Positions 24,470 through 32,260 of a DNA stretch of 51,768 nucleotides are shown piece by piece. The DNA lies in the NCBI RefSeq assembly GCF_947486615.1, contig NZ_CANKUD010000007.1:1-51768 (forward strand), written 5' to 3'. Position 1 is the stretch's first letter, and each line of letters opens with the position of its first letter. Made by a program: the position numbers and the translations under genes. The notes under the pieces are model-generated. The model was not told the DNA's origin. It worked only from the letters and a program-made list of their open reading frames with translations, and did no database searches. Source of the DNA: an uncultured Modestobacter sp. GTDB taxonomy: Bacteria > Actinomycetota > Actinomycetes > Mycobacteriales > Geodermatophilaceae.

Positions 24470-25008
24470 TCGATGCCTCCGGGCTGGGAGAGGGGGAGGA
24501 CGGTGGTGACGCCCTGCGGGTCGGCGGTGTGCTCGCCGAGCAGCGCAGCGAACCGGCGGCGGGTGCGGTGCAGCCGCACCTTGAGCGCGCCGCGGGTGCA
24601 GCCGAGCGCCTCGGCGGCCTCCTCGTGGCTGAGGCCGTCCCAGGCCAGCAGGGTGAGCAGTTCGCGGTCGGCGTCCGAGAGCCGGTGCAGGGCAGCGGTC
24701 ACCTCGTCGTCCGGGCCGGCGACCGGCCAGGCGGGGTCCTCGGCCGGCTGTGCGCTGATCCGCTCGGTCAGTGCATCCCGGCGTCGGCGCGCGCGCCGGG
24801 CGTTCGCGCTCACGCCCCGGGCGACGCCGAGCAGCCAGGGGAGGCCGAAGGCAGGCACCTCGTCCAGCCGCCGCCAGGCCACCACGAACGTCTCCGCGAC
24901 GACGTCCTCGACGTCGTCGGGGAGCACGTGCCGACGGGCGTACCGGACGACGGCCTGCGCGTGATCGGTCCACAACTGCTCGAACCGCTGCTCGGCGGGC
25001 TCACCCAC
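24466..25008 (-). CDS. ECF-subfamily RNA polymerase sigma factor
   Basis: A 180-residue group 4 sigma factor. Region 2 reads FEQLWTDHAQAVVRYARRHV then DVEDVVAETFVVAWRRLDEVP and PWLLGVAR. Region 4 reads LHRLSDADRELLTLLAWDGLSHEEAAEALGCTRGALKVRLHRTRRRFAALL, with the helix-turn-helix at EEAAEALGCTRGALKVRLHR. The GTG start gives MGEPAEQRF. A TGTAACC in the gene direction (complement of GGTTACA at 25060-25066) could be a -35 for autoregulation, but no well-spaced -10 is obvious. It is coupled to the membrane protein downstream. Confidence 0.93.
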   Translation of the reverse strand: MGEPAEQRFEQLWTDHAQAVVRYARRHVLPDDVEDVVAETFVVAWRRLDEVPAFGLPWLLGVARGVSANARRARRRRDALTERISAQPAEDPAWPVAGPDDEVTAALHRLSDADRELLTLLAWDGLSHEEAAEALGCTRGALKVRLHRTRRRFAALLGEHTADPQGVTTVLPLSQPGGIE

Positions 25009-25072
25009 CGTGGGTCCTCAGCGTGCTCACACCGGGGAAGTGTCCGGACGCAGCCACCCGGTTACACCCGGG

Positions 25073-25861
25073 TCAGTTCACCTCGTCGGCGTCCCAGGTG
25101 AGGGAGTCGCCCGGCTGGACCTCCAGCGCCTCCAGCACCGGGTGGGCCAGCAGGTCGTCGACCAGGGCGCGGCTGCCGGCGACCAGCGTGCTGTCGAAGT
25201 CGATCTCGGTGCCCACGCACCACGTGCGGTCGGCCGGCCACCACAGGTTCGGCGACTGCGGGTCGAACCAGTCAGCGGTCACCTGGTCGCCGATGAACCG
25301 GAACGAGGTCAGCGGGCCGCGCAGCAGCAGGTAGGAGCGGTCCGGGTGGTCCAGCCGCGGGCCGGCCAGCTGCTCGGCCGTGAAGCCGGGCGGTCCGTGT
25401 TCGGGGACCGGGGGCTCCCCGTCGTCGGAGAAGGCGAGCAGCGCGATGGACCCGGGCACCTTGGCGACCCAGGCGTACCCCTCCCAGACGCAGGCCCAGC
25501 AGTCGTCCGGGGTGCCGGTGTGCCCGGCCAGGACGTCGAGCAGTGCGGCCAGGTGGTCGGGGACCAGCTCGCCGACCCGCGGGGGGCCGGCGCCCTGGCC
25601 GTCGCTCGCGCCCCGCGGATCGACGGCGCCGACCAGCCGGTGCCACTGGACCAGCGGGTGCACCGTGCGGCCGGTCTCCGCCGCGACGTCGCTCCAGCGC
25701 CGCAGCCGCTCGCCGTCCTCGACGGGGTGCAGCAGCCGGGCGTACGCCGGGTAGCCGGCGGGGACCACGCTGCCCACGGTCCCGAAGTCGGTGGCCAACC
25801 GGGGCCGGATCCAGGACGCGGCGGCGACGTCCGCGCTGTGGGTCGGGCCCTCGGGATGCAC
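25073..25861 (-). CDS. Hypothetical protein, about 262 aa
   Basis: Not recognised. I start it at the GTG giving MHPEGPTHSADVAAASW; the frame is open further, but that part overlaps the cobN riboswitch and is low-complexity. The protein is soluble and Trp-rich, with ATDFGTVGSVVPAGYPAYARLLHPV, VHPLVQWHRLVG, WACVWEGYAWVAK and SPNLWWPADRTWCVG. The run of Trp and acidic residues resembles small conserved actinobacterial proteins of unknown function. It is a single gene, 64 bp upstream of the sigma factor and divergent from cobN. Confidence 0.75.
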   Translation of the reverse strand: MHPEGPTHSADVAAASWIRPRLATDFGTVGSVVPAGYPAYARLLHPVEDGERLRRWSDVAAETGRTVHPLVQWHRLVGAVDPRGASDGQGAGPPRVGELVPDHLAALLDVLAGHTGTPDDCWACVWEGYAWVAKVPGSIALLAFSDDGEPPVPEHGPPGFTAEQLAGPRLDHPDRSYLLLRGPLTSFRFIGDQVTADWFDPQSPNLWWPADRTWCVGTEIDFDSTLVAGSRALVDDLLAHPVLEALEVQPGDSLTWDADEVN

Positions 25862-25924
25862 ACGGCGATCATCGGGCACCCGTCCAGTGGGTTCCGCTGC
25901 CCGGGCGCGCAGCCGGGCGCCGGG

Positions 25925-25930
25925 TAGCGT
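25925..25930 (+). promoter_or_regulatory. Candidate -10 element for cobN
   Basis: TAGCGT at 25925-25930 lies about 12 bases before the first paired base of the riboswitch (25942), where the transcript should begin. The -35 region is GC-rich and not recognisable. The same TASCGT pattern appears upstream of other genes in this window. Confidence 0.4.
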
Positions 25931-25935
25931 TCGCC

Positions 25936-26060
25936 GCACAACACGGCAGTGCGCGCGGAAGCCGGTGCGAGCCCGGCGCGGTCCCGCCACTGTGACCTCC
26001 ACCCGGAGGGAGCCAGACACCGCGGCTGCCGTGCCCGACGACCCGGGGCGCGGACCCCGA
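25936..26060 (+). ncRNA. Cobalamin (B12) riboswitch upstream of cobN
   Basis: The conserved AdoCbl riboswitch core is present: GGAAGCCGGTGCGAGCCC followed by GGTCCCGCCACTGTGA, then the B12-box region GGGAGCCAGACAC. CACGGCAG (25942-25949) pairs perfectly with CTGCCGTG (26026-26033), closing the domain. Downstream, a CGGGG/CCCCG hairpin lies just before GGGAGG (26061-26066), the ribosome binding site of cobN, so control is probably by sequestering that site. High cobalamin should switch off cobN. Exact ends are estimated by eye. Confidence 0.92.
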
Positions 26061-26073
26061 GGGAGGCACTGCC

Positions 26074-29000
26074 TTGAGCTCACGCACCTTCACCCTGCTC
26101 TCCACCTCCGACACCGACCTGCTCTCGGCCAGGGCGAGCGCGTCGGACTGGAAGCTCGGCAACCCCTACCGGGTCGGCACCGGTGAGCTCGCCGAGTTCG
26201 CCGCGGGCACCGACCTGGTCGTCGTCCGGATCCTCGGGGCCGCCCGCAAGTACGAGGACATGCTGCGGCCGCTGCTCGACAGCGGGCTGCCGGTCGTCGT
26301 GCTGGGCGGGGAGCAGCTGCCCGACGCCGAGCTGATGGCGCTGTCCACCGTGCCGATGGGCGTGGCCACCGACGCGCACGCCTACCTGGCCCAGGGCGGG
26401 CCCGACAACATCGTGGAGCTGCACCGGTTCCTGTCCGACACCGTGCTGCTGGACGGCGAGGGCTTCGACGCCCCGGCCGTCGCGCCGGACTGGGGCCTGC
26501 TCGACCGCCCGACCAGCTCGACCGGGCCGCGGGTCGCCGTCCTCTACTACCGGGCGCACCACCTGGCCGGGAACACCGCCTTCGTGCACACGCTGTGCGA
26601 GGCGATCGAGACCGCCGGTGGCGTGCCGGTGCCGATCTACTGCGCCTCGCTGCGCTCGGTCGCCCCGGAGATGCTCGACGTGCTGCGCACCGTCGACGCC
26701 ATGGTCGTCACCGTGCTGGCGGCCGGCGGCTCCAAGCCCGCCACCGCGTCCGCCGGTGGGGACGACGGCGCCTGGGACGTCGGCGAGCTGGCCCGGCTCG
26801 ACGTCCCGGTGATCCAGGGCCTGGTGCTGGGCACCCCGCGGGAGACCTGGGCGGCCAACGACGACGGGCTCTCCCCGCTGGACGTGGGCAACCAGGTCGC
26901 CATCCCGGAGTTCGACGGCCGGATCATCAGCGTGCCGTTCTCCTTCAAGGAGGTCGACGCCGACGGCTTGACCTCCTACGTGCCCGACCCGGAGCGGGCC
27001 GCCCGGGTGGCCGGCACCGCCGTCGCGCACGCCCGGCTGCGGCACACCGCTCCCGCCGACCGCAAGATCGTGGTGATGCTGTCGGCGTACCCGACCAAGC
27101 ACGCCCGGATCGGCAACGCGGTCGGCCTGGACACTCCCGCCTCGGTGGTCCGGCTGCTGGCCGCGATGGCCGGGCAGGGCTACGACATCGGCCCGTTCGA
27201 CGGCGAGGGGGCACTGCCCGGCGTCGCCGACCTGGACGGCGACCGGCTGGTGCACGCCCTGATCGAGGCCGGCGGACAGGACCCGGACTGGCTGACCGCC
27301 GAGCAGCTGTCCGGCAACCCGGTGCGCATCCCCGCAGCCGAGTACCGCCGGTTCTTCGACACCCTGCCCGCCGAGCTGACCGACCGGATGGTCGAGCACT
27401 GGGGGCCGCCGCCCGGTGAGCTCTTCGTCGACCCGACCGACGACTGCATCGTGTTCGCCGCCCTGCGCGCCGGCAACGTCGTGGTGATGGTCCAGCCGCC
27501 GCGCGGCTTCGGGGAGAACCCGATCGCGATCTACCACGACCCGGACCTGCCGCCGTCCCACCACTACCTGGCCGCCTACCACTGGCTGCGCTCGTCGTTC
27601 GGTGCGCACGCGGTGGTGCACGTGGGCAAGCACGGCAACCTGGAGTGGATGCCCGGCAAGACCGTGGGGCTGTCGGCGTCCTGCGCGCCGGACGCCGCGC
27701 TCGGTGACCTGCCGATGGTCTACCCGTTCCTGGTCAACGACCCCGGTGAGGGCTCGCAGGCCAAGCGCCGGGCGCACGCGGTGCTGGTCGACCACATGGT
27801 GCCGCCGATGGCCCGCGCCGACACCTACGGCGACATCGCCCGGCTGGAGCAGCTGCTGGACGAGCACGCCAACATCGCCGCGATGGACCCGCCCAAGCTG
27901 CCCGCCGTCCGGCAGCAGATCTGGACGCTGATCCAGGCCGCCAAGCTGGACCACGACCTGGGCCTGGACGACCGGCCGCACGACGCCGAGTTCGACGAGA
28001 TGATCCTGCACGTCGACGGCTGGCTCTGCGCCATCAAGGACAGCCAGATCCGCGACGGGCTGCACGTCTTCGGCTCCCCGCCGGAGGGCGACGCCCGGGT
28101 GGGGCTGGTGCTGGCGATCCTGCGGGCGCGGCAGATCTGGGGTGGCTCGGTCGCCATGCCCGGCCTGCGCGAGGCGCTCGGCCTGGTGGAGGACGGCTCG
28201 GCGGGGCTGCACGAGACCGACGAGGTCGAGGCCCGGGCGCTGGCCCTGGTCACCGCCATGGAGGCGGCCGGCTGGACCGCCGAGGCCGTCGACCCCACCG
28301 TCGTCGAGGTGCTGGGCGGGCCGCACGCGGAGGTGTCACGGGTGCTGGACTTCGCGGTGGCCGAGGTCGTGCCGCGGCTGGCGCGGACGACCGACGAGAT
28401 CGACATGGCCCTGCACGCCCTGGACGGCGGCTACGTGCCGGCCGGGCCCTCGGGCTCGCCGCTGCGCGGGCTGGTCAACGTGCTGCCGACCGGGCGCAAC
28501 TTCTACTCCGTCGACCCGCGCGCGGTGCCCTCCCGGTTGGCCTGGGAGACCGGGCAGGGGCTGGCCGAGTCGCTGGTCGAGCGCTACGTCTCCGAGACTG
28601 GGGAGCACCCGCGCTCGGTCGGGCTCTCGGTGTGGGGCACGTCGGCGATGCGCACCTCCGGCGACGACGTCGCGCAGGTGCTGGCCCTGCTCGGCGTCCG
28701 GCCGGTCTGGGACGAGGCCTCGCGCCGGGTGACCACGCTGGAGCCGATCCCGCTCGGTGAGCTGGGCCGGCCGCGGATCGACGTCACGGTGCGCATCTCC
28801 GGGTTCTTCCGGGACGCCTTCCCGCACGTGGTGACCATGCTCGACGACGCCGTCACCCTGGCCGCGGGCCTGGACGAGACGCCGGAGCAGAACTTCGTGA
28901 AGGCGCACGTGGACGCCGACGTCGCCGAGCACGGCGACCGCCGGCGGGCCACCACCCGGGTGTTCGGCTCCAAGCCCGGCGCGTACGGGGCCGGGCTGCT

Positions 29001-29697
29001 GTCGCTGATCGACAGCCGGGACTGGCGCACCGACGCCGACCTGGCCGAGGTCTACGCGGTGTGGGGCGGTTACGCCTACGGCCGCGACCTGGACGGCGTC
29101 GCGGCGCGGGCGGACATGGAGACCTCCTACCGGCGGATCGCGGTGGCGGCCAAGAACATCGACACCCGTGAGCACGACATCGCCGACTCCGACGACTACT
29201 TCCAGTACCACGGCGGCATGGTCGCCACGGTGCGCGCGCTGACCGGCAGCTCGCCGAAGGCCTACATCGGCGACTCGACCCGCCCCGAGCACGTGCGCAC
29301 CCGCTCGCTGGTGGAGGAGACCTCCCGGGTGTTCCGCGCCCGGGTGGTCAACCCCAAGTGGCTGGCCGCGATGCGCCGGCACGGCTACAAGGGCGCGTTC
29401 GAGATGGCCGCGACGGTGGACTACCTGTTCGGCTACGACGCCACCACCGGCGTGGTCGCCGACTGGATGTACGAGAAGCTCGCGCAGAGCTACGTGCTCG
29501 ACCCGGAGAACCGGGCGTTCATGGAGGAGTCGAACCCCTGGGCGCTGCACGGCATCGCCGAGCGGCTGCTGGAGGCGGTCGACCGGAAGATGTGGGCCGA
29601 GCCGGACCCGGCGCTGCTGGCCGAGCTGCAGCAGGCCTACCTGGACACCGAGGGCGACCTCGAAGGCGGGGAGACCCCCGCCCAGGCCCAGGCCTGA
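26074..29697 (+). CDS. cobN: Cobaltochelatase subunit CobN
   Basis: A 1207-residue large subunit of the aerobic ATP-dependent cobaltochelatase, which inserts cobalt into hydrogenobyrinic acid a,c-diamide with CobS/CobT-type AAA+ partners (not in this window). Family blocks are visible: DTDLLSARASASDWKLGNPYR at the start, VVVLGGEQLPDAELM, VLYYRAHHLAGNTAFVHTL, AYPTKHARIGNAVGLDTPAS, and VHVGKHGNLEWMPGKTVGLS (around residue 515). Towards the end are ISGFFRDAFPHVV, KPGAYGAGLLSLIDSRDW and NPWALHGIAERLLEA. The start is TTG, set by GGGAGG seven bases upstream. It is controlled by the preceding B12 riboswitch and followed by three palindromic repeats. Confidence 0.97.
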   Translation: MSSRTFTLLSTSDTDLLSARASASDWKLGNPYRVGTGELAEFAAGTDLVVVRILGAARKYEDMLRPLLDSGLPVVVLGGEQLPDAELMALSTVPMGVATDAHAYLAQGGPDNIVELHRFLSDTVLLDGEGFDAPAVAPDWGLLDRPTSSTGPRVAVLYYRAHHLAGNTAFVHTLCEAIETAGGVPVPIYCASLRSVAPEMLDVLRTVDAMVVTVLAAGGSKPATASAGGDDGAWDVGELARLDVPVIQGLVLGTPRETWAANDDGLSPLDVGNQVAIPEFDGRIISVPFSFKEVDADGLTSYVPDPERAARVAGTAVAHARLRHTAPADRKIVVMLSAYPTKHARIGNAVGLDTPASVVRLLAAMAGQGYDIGPFDGEGALPGVADLDGDRLVHALIEAGGQDPDWLTAEQLSGNPVRIPAAEYRRFFDTLPAELTDRMVEHWGPPPGELFVDPTDDCIVFAALRAGNVVVMVQPPRGFGENPIAIYHDPDLPPSHHYLAAYHWLRSSFGAHAVVHVGKHGNLEWMPGKTVGLSASCAPDAALGDLPMVYPFLVNDPGEGSQAKRRAHAVLVDHMVPPMARADTYGDIARLEQLLDEHANIAAMDPPKLPAVRQQIWTLIQAAKLDHDLGLDDRPHDAEFDEMILHVDGWLCAIKDSQIRDGLHVFGSPPEGDARVGLVLAILRARQIWGGSVAMPGLREALGLVEDGSAGLHETDEVEARALALVTAMEAAGWTAEAVDPTVVEVLGGPHAEVSRVLDFAVAEVVPRLARTTDEIDMALHALDGGYVPAGPSGSPLRGLVNVLPTGRNFYSVDPRAVPSRLAWETGQGLAESLVERYVSETGEHPRSVGLSVWGTSAMRTSGDDVAQVLALLGVRPVWDEASRRVTTLEPIPLGELGRPRIDVTVRISGFFRDAFPHVVTMLDDAVTLAAGLDETPEQNFVKAHVDADVAEHGDRRRATTRVFGSKPGAYGAGLLSLIDSRDWRTDADLAEVYAVWGGYAYGRDLDGVAARADMETSYRRIAVAAKNIDTREHDIADSDDYFQYHGGMVATVRALTGSSPKAYIGDSTRPEHVRTRSLVEETSRVFRARVVNPKWLAAMRRHGYKGAFEMAATVDYLFGYDATTGVVADWMYEKLAQSYVLDPENRAFMEESNPWALHGIAERLLEAVDRKMWAEPDPALLAELQQAYLDTEGDLEGGETPAQAQA

Positions 29698-29703
29698 CCC
29701 ACC

Positions 29704-29809
29704 CGGCCGTGTTCGCCAACATGGCCGGGCTCGGGGACGTCGGACGGCCATGTTCGCCAACATGGCCGGGCTCGGGGACGTCGGACGGCCATGTTCGCCA
29801 ACATGGCCG
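29704..29809 (+). repeat. Tandem 41-bp repeat with three 24-bp palindromes after cobN
   Basis: Three copies of the 24-bp palindrome start at 29704, 29745 and 29786, exactly 41 bp apart. Between them are identical 17-bp spacers beginning GGCTCGGGGACGTC. The arms are CGGCCATG and CATGGCCG around a TTCGCCAA core; the first copy has one substitution (CGGCCGTG). The array starts six bases after the cobN stop and ends 30 bp before the next ATG. It may act as a 3' hairpin array or protein-binding array. Confidence 0.95.
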
Positions 29810-29839
29810 GGCTCTGGTGGGCGGTGGCAGGGTGGGGGC

Positions 29840-30073
29840 ATGGCTGAGCCACGCGAGCGTCACGGTGGAGCAGCGGGGGGCCTGGCGGTCGAGCTGGGCT
29901 GGTTCGCCGCGTACTTCGCCGTCGTCTACGTCGTCCAGGAGGTGGTCTACCGGGCAACCGGCTGGGACCGGATCTGGATCCTCCTGGTCGTGGTCTCGCT
30001 CGCCTGGTTGGTCAAGGGCGCTGCCCAGCGGTGGTGGGGGCGACGTTCCGCGGACCGATCGGCGCACCGGTAG
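29840..30073 (+). CDS. Small membrane protein, 77 aa
   Basis: A 77-residue protein with two hydrophobic segments, GWFAAYFAVVYVVQEVVYRA and RIWILLVVVSLAWLVKGAA, and a basic C-terminus. The N-terminal 20 residues are polar. GGTGGGGGC precedes the ATG. It lies between the palindrome array and the propeller gene in the same direction; no function is known. The in-frame ATG at 29750 lies inside the repeat array and is not used here. Confidence 0.65.
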   Translation: MAEPRERHGGAAGGLAVELGWFAAYFAVVYVVQEVVYRATGWDRIWILLVVVSLAWLVKGAAQRWWGRRSADRSAHR

Positions 30074-30110
30074 CCGATGAGTTCGTCGGTGCGCGGCGGT
30101 CTACTGCTGC

Positions 30111-31190
30111 ATGGCGACGACTCTGCTGGCGATCGGCACCCGCAAGGGGCTCTGGCTCGCGACGAGTGAGGACCGGCGCAGCTGGTCGCTCTCCTCGCCG
30201 CACTTCCTGATGACCGAGGTGCCGAGCATCGGCATCGACACCCGGGGTGGCCGCACCCGGCTGATGGTCGGCGTGCGGTCGGAGCACTTCGGCCCGACGG
30301 TCGTGCACTCCGACGACCTGGGCGTCACCTGGGACGAACCGGCCGCCGGCGCGATCCGCTTCCCCGCCGACACCGGCGCCGCGGTCGAGCGGATCTGGCA
30401 GCTGCGGCCGGACGCCGACGACCGGCCCGGCGTGGTCTGGGCCGGCTGCGAGCCGATCTCCGTCTGGCGCTCGGACGACGGCGGTGACCACTTCGAGCTC
30501 TGCCGCGGGCTCTGGGACCACCCGCACCGCGCCGAGTGGGGAGCCGGCTACGGCGGGGCGGCCGCGCACTCCGTCGTCCCCGGGCCCGGGGGCACAGTGC
30601 ACGTGGCGATGAGCACCGGCGGGGTCTACCGGACCCGGGACGGCGGGGCGTCCTGGCAACCGCGCAACGCCGGCATCTCCGCCTACTTCCTGCCCGGCCC
30701 CGCGCCGGAGTTCGGCCAGTGCGTGCACAAGATCGCCCGGGACGCCGCCGACCCGCGCCGGCTGTACGCGCAGAACCACCACGGCGTGCACCGCTCCGAC
30801 GACGACGGCGACACCTGGACGTCGATCGCGGCCGGACTGCCCTCGGACTTCGGCTTCGTGATGCTGGCCGACCCGCGCCGCGGCGGGCGGATCTGGGTGG
30901 TCCCGCTGGTGGCCGATGGTCAGCGGATCCCGCCGGACGGTCGGCTGGCGGTGCACCGCAGCGACGACGCGGGGGAGACCTGGCAGCGGCTGGACGCCGG
31001 GCTGCCGGTCGACGAGTACAACGCGGTGCTGCGCGACGCCGCCTGCGTGGACGCCGGCGACCCGGTGGGCGTCTACGTCGGCACCCGCGGCGGGGAGGTC
31101 TACGCCAGCGCCGACGCGGGGGAGTCGTTCACCCAGGTCGCCGGCCACCTGCCCGACGTGCTCTGCGTGCGCGCCGCGGTGCTGCCGTGA
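30111..31190 (+). CDS. Asp-box beta-propeller (BNR/sialidase-like) protein
   Basis: A 359-residue cytoplasmic beta-propeller with six Asp-box motifs (S-x-D-x-G-x-T-W type): SDDLGVTW (67-74), SDDGGDHF (121-128), TRDGGASW (175-182), SDDDGDTW (229-236), SDDAGETW (284-291) and SADAGESF (333-340). Often annotated exo-alpha-sialidase, but no signal peptide or sialidase Arg triad is evident, so enzymatic activity is unproven. Conserved His-rich loops (LWDHPHRAEWGAGYGG, AQNHHGVHR) face the likely active side. The stop overlaps the GTG of a MoaD/ThiS protein (GTGA), implying that the two work together. Confidence 0.9.
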   Translation: MATTLLAIGTRKGLWLATSEDRRSWSLSSPHFLMTEVPSIGIDTRGGRTRLMVGVRSEHFGPTVVHSDDLGVTWDEPAAGAIRFPADTGAAVERIWQLRPDADDRPGVVWAGCEPISVWRSDDGGDHFELCRGLWDHPHRAEWGAGYGGAAAHSVVPGPGGTVHVAMSTGGVYRTRDGGASWQPRNAGISAYFLPGPAPEFGQCVHKIARDAADPRRLYAQNHHGVHRSDDDGDTWTSIAAGLPSDFGFVMLADPRRGGRIWVVPLVADGQRIPPDGRLAVHRSDDAGETWQRLDAGLPVDEYNAVLRDAACVDAGDPVGVYVGTRGGEVYASADAGESFTQVAGHLPDVLCVRAAVLP

Positions 31191-31471
31191 CCGTGCGGGT
31201 GCTGCTGCCCCGCATGCTCGCCGACTGCACCGGCGGCCGGACGTCGCTGTCCCTCGACCTCGCCGGGGACGCAACGGTCTGCGCGGTGCTCGACGCGCTG
31301 GCCGCGCAGCACCCGGTGTTCGACCGCCGGGTGCGCGACGAGACGGGTGCGCTGCGCCGCTTCGTCAACGTCTACGTGGACGGCGACGAGGTGCGCCGGC
31401 TGTCCGGGCTGGCCACGCCGGTGCCGTCGGGAGCCGAGGTCATGGTCGTGCAGTCGGTCGCCGGGGGCTGA
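31187..31471 (+). CDS. MoaD/ThiS family ubiquitin-like protein
   Basis: A 94-residue beta-grasp protein: MTVRVLLPRMLADCTGG, then TVCAVLDALAAQHPVFDRRV, RRFVNVYVDGDEVRRL, PVPSGAEVMVVQSV, and a C-terminal AGG. The terminal Gly-Gly is the residue pair adenylated by MoeB/ThiF/E1-like enzymes in sulfur carriers. It is not linked to moa or thi genes here but is coupled by GTGA overlap to the Asp-box propeller. Its role could be sulfur carrier or protein modifier; no E1-like enzyme or MoaE is in the window. Confidence 0.9.
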   Translation: MTVRVLLPRMLADCTGGRTSLSLDLAGDATVCAVLDALAAQHPVFDRRVRDETGALRRFVNVYVDGDEVRRLSGLATPVPSGAEVMVVQSVAGG

Positions 31472-31480
31472 GGCTCAGCC
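31466..31480. terminator. Hairpin carrying both convergent stop codons (MoaD-like/cobS)
   Basis: GGCTGAG (31466-31472) and CTCAGCC (31474-31480) form a 7-bp stem around one base. The TGA of the MoaD/ThiS gene is in the left arm and the stop of cobS (TCA on plus) is in the right arm, so one short palindrome ends both reading frames. Confidence 0.45.
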
Positions 31481-32260
31481 GAGCAGCAGGGCCGCCGTGA
31501 GCAGGGTGACGGTGGCGGCGACCTCGCCCATCGCGCCCATCACGTCGCCGTTGACCCCGCCCAGCCGGCCGACGGCGCGGGCGGACAGCGCCTCGGACGC
31601 GCCCAGCCCCGCCGCGACGGCGGCGACCAGCACCAGCGCCGCGGTCGGGCCGCCGGAGCCCACCAGCAGCGCAGCCCCCGCGGCTGCGGCTGCGGTGAGC
31701 ACGGCAGCGCCGGCCAGCCAGCCGCGGGAGACGGTGCCGGCCACCGCCTGACCCAGCGAGGAGCCCTCGGCGATCGGCACCCCCGGCAGCCCGGTCCCCG
31801 CCATCGCCAGCCGGGCGGTCACCGTGGCGGCGGGCAGGGCGAGCCAGCCGCCGTCCAGGGTGAGCAGCTGCGCCAGGCAGCCGATCTGCAGGAGCAGGAC
31901 CAGGACCAGCGTGGCCACGCCGAAGGGGCCGACGTCGCCGGCGCGCATCACCTGCAGCGCGCGTTCCCGGCCGCGCAGCGGGCCCAGCCCGTCGGCGGTG
32001 TCGGCCAGCCCGTCCAGGTGCAGGCCGCGGGTCAGCCAGGCCAGCACGGCGATCCCGAGGACGGCGCCGACCAGCGGGCTCGCGGCCCGGCCGGCGGCCC
32101 AGGCGACCGTGGTGGCCACCGCACCGAGCACCAGCCCGACCAGCGGCGCCCAGGGCAGCACACCGCGGGCCGATGCCGCGGCCGGCACCCGCAGGCTGGT
32201 CAGCAGCGCGAACGACTCCGCCGGCCCGGCCCACCGGGACCGCTGCGGGCCCTCGCTCAC
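31475..32260 (-). CDS. cobS: Adenosylcobinamide-GDP ribazoletransferase (cobalamin synthase)
   Basis: A 261-residue membrane enzyme joining alpha-ribazole to adenosylcobinamide-GDP, the final assembly of the nucleotide loop. The family motif is clear: LTRGLHLDGLADTADGLG near residue 85, then RERALQVMRAGDVGPFGV and the C-terminal GRLGGVNGDVMGAMGE. Hydrophobic helices fill the rest. The GTG at 32260 overlaps the cobU stop (GTGA); the frame is open for 12 more codons, but that start is less likely. It is last in the cobC-cobU-cobS operon and converges on the MoaD/ThiS gene. Confidence 0.95.
   Translation of the reverse strand: MSEGPQRSRWAGPAESFALLTSLRVPAAASARGVLPWAPLVGLVLGAVATTVAWAAGRAASPLVGAVLGIAVLAWLTRGLHLDGLADTADGLGPLRGRERALQVMRAGDVGPFGVATLVLVLLLQIGCLAQLLTLDGGWLALPAATVTARLAMAGTGLPGVPIAEGSSLGQAVAGTVSRGWLAGAAVLTAAAAAGAALLVGSGGPTAALVLVAAVAAGLGASEALSARAVGRLGGVNGDVMGAMGEVAATVTLLTAALLLG

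Noticed and set aside
25862..26083. N-terminal extension of the hypothetical gene at 25073
   Set aside because: The open frame reaches into the riboswitch and cobN start; that stretch is Arg/Pro rich and unlike the rest of the protein.
29704..29809. CRISPR array
   Set aside because: There are only three units, the spacers are identical, and the repeats are palindromes also found singly elsewhere; no cas genes are present.
29750..29839. Upstream ATG extension of the small membrane protein
   Set aside because: It would translate the palindrome array; the ATG at 29840 has its own ribosome binding site.
30111..31190. Secreted sialidase
   Set aside because: Asp boxes alone do not make a sialidase; no signal peptide or Arg triad is visible, so I call only the propeller.
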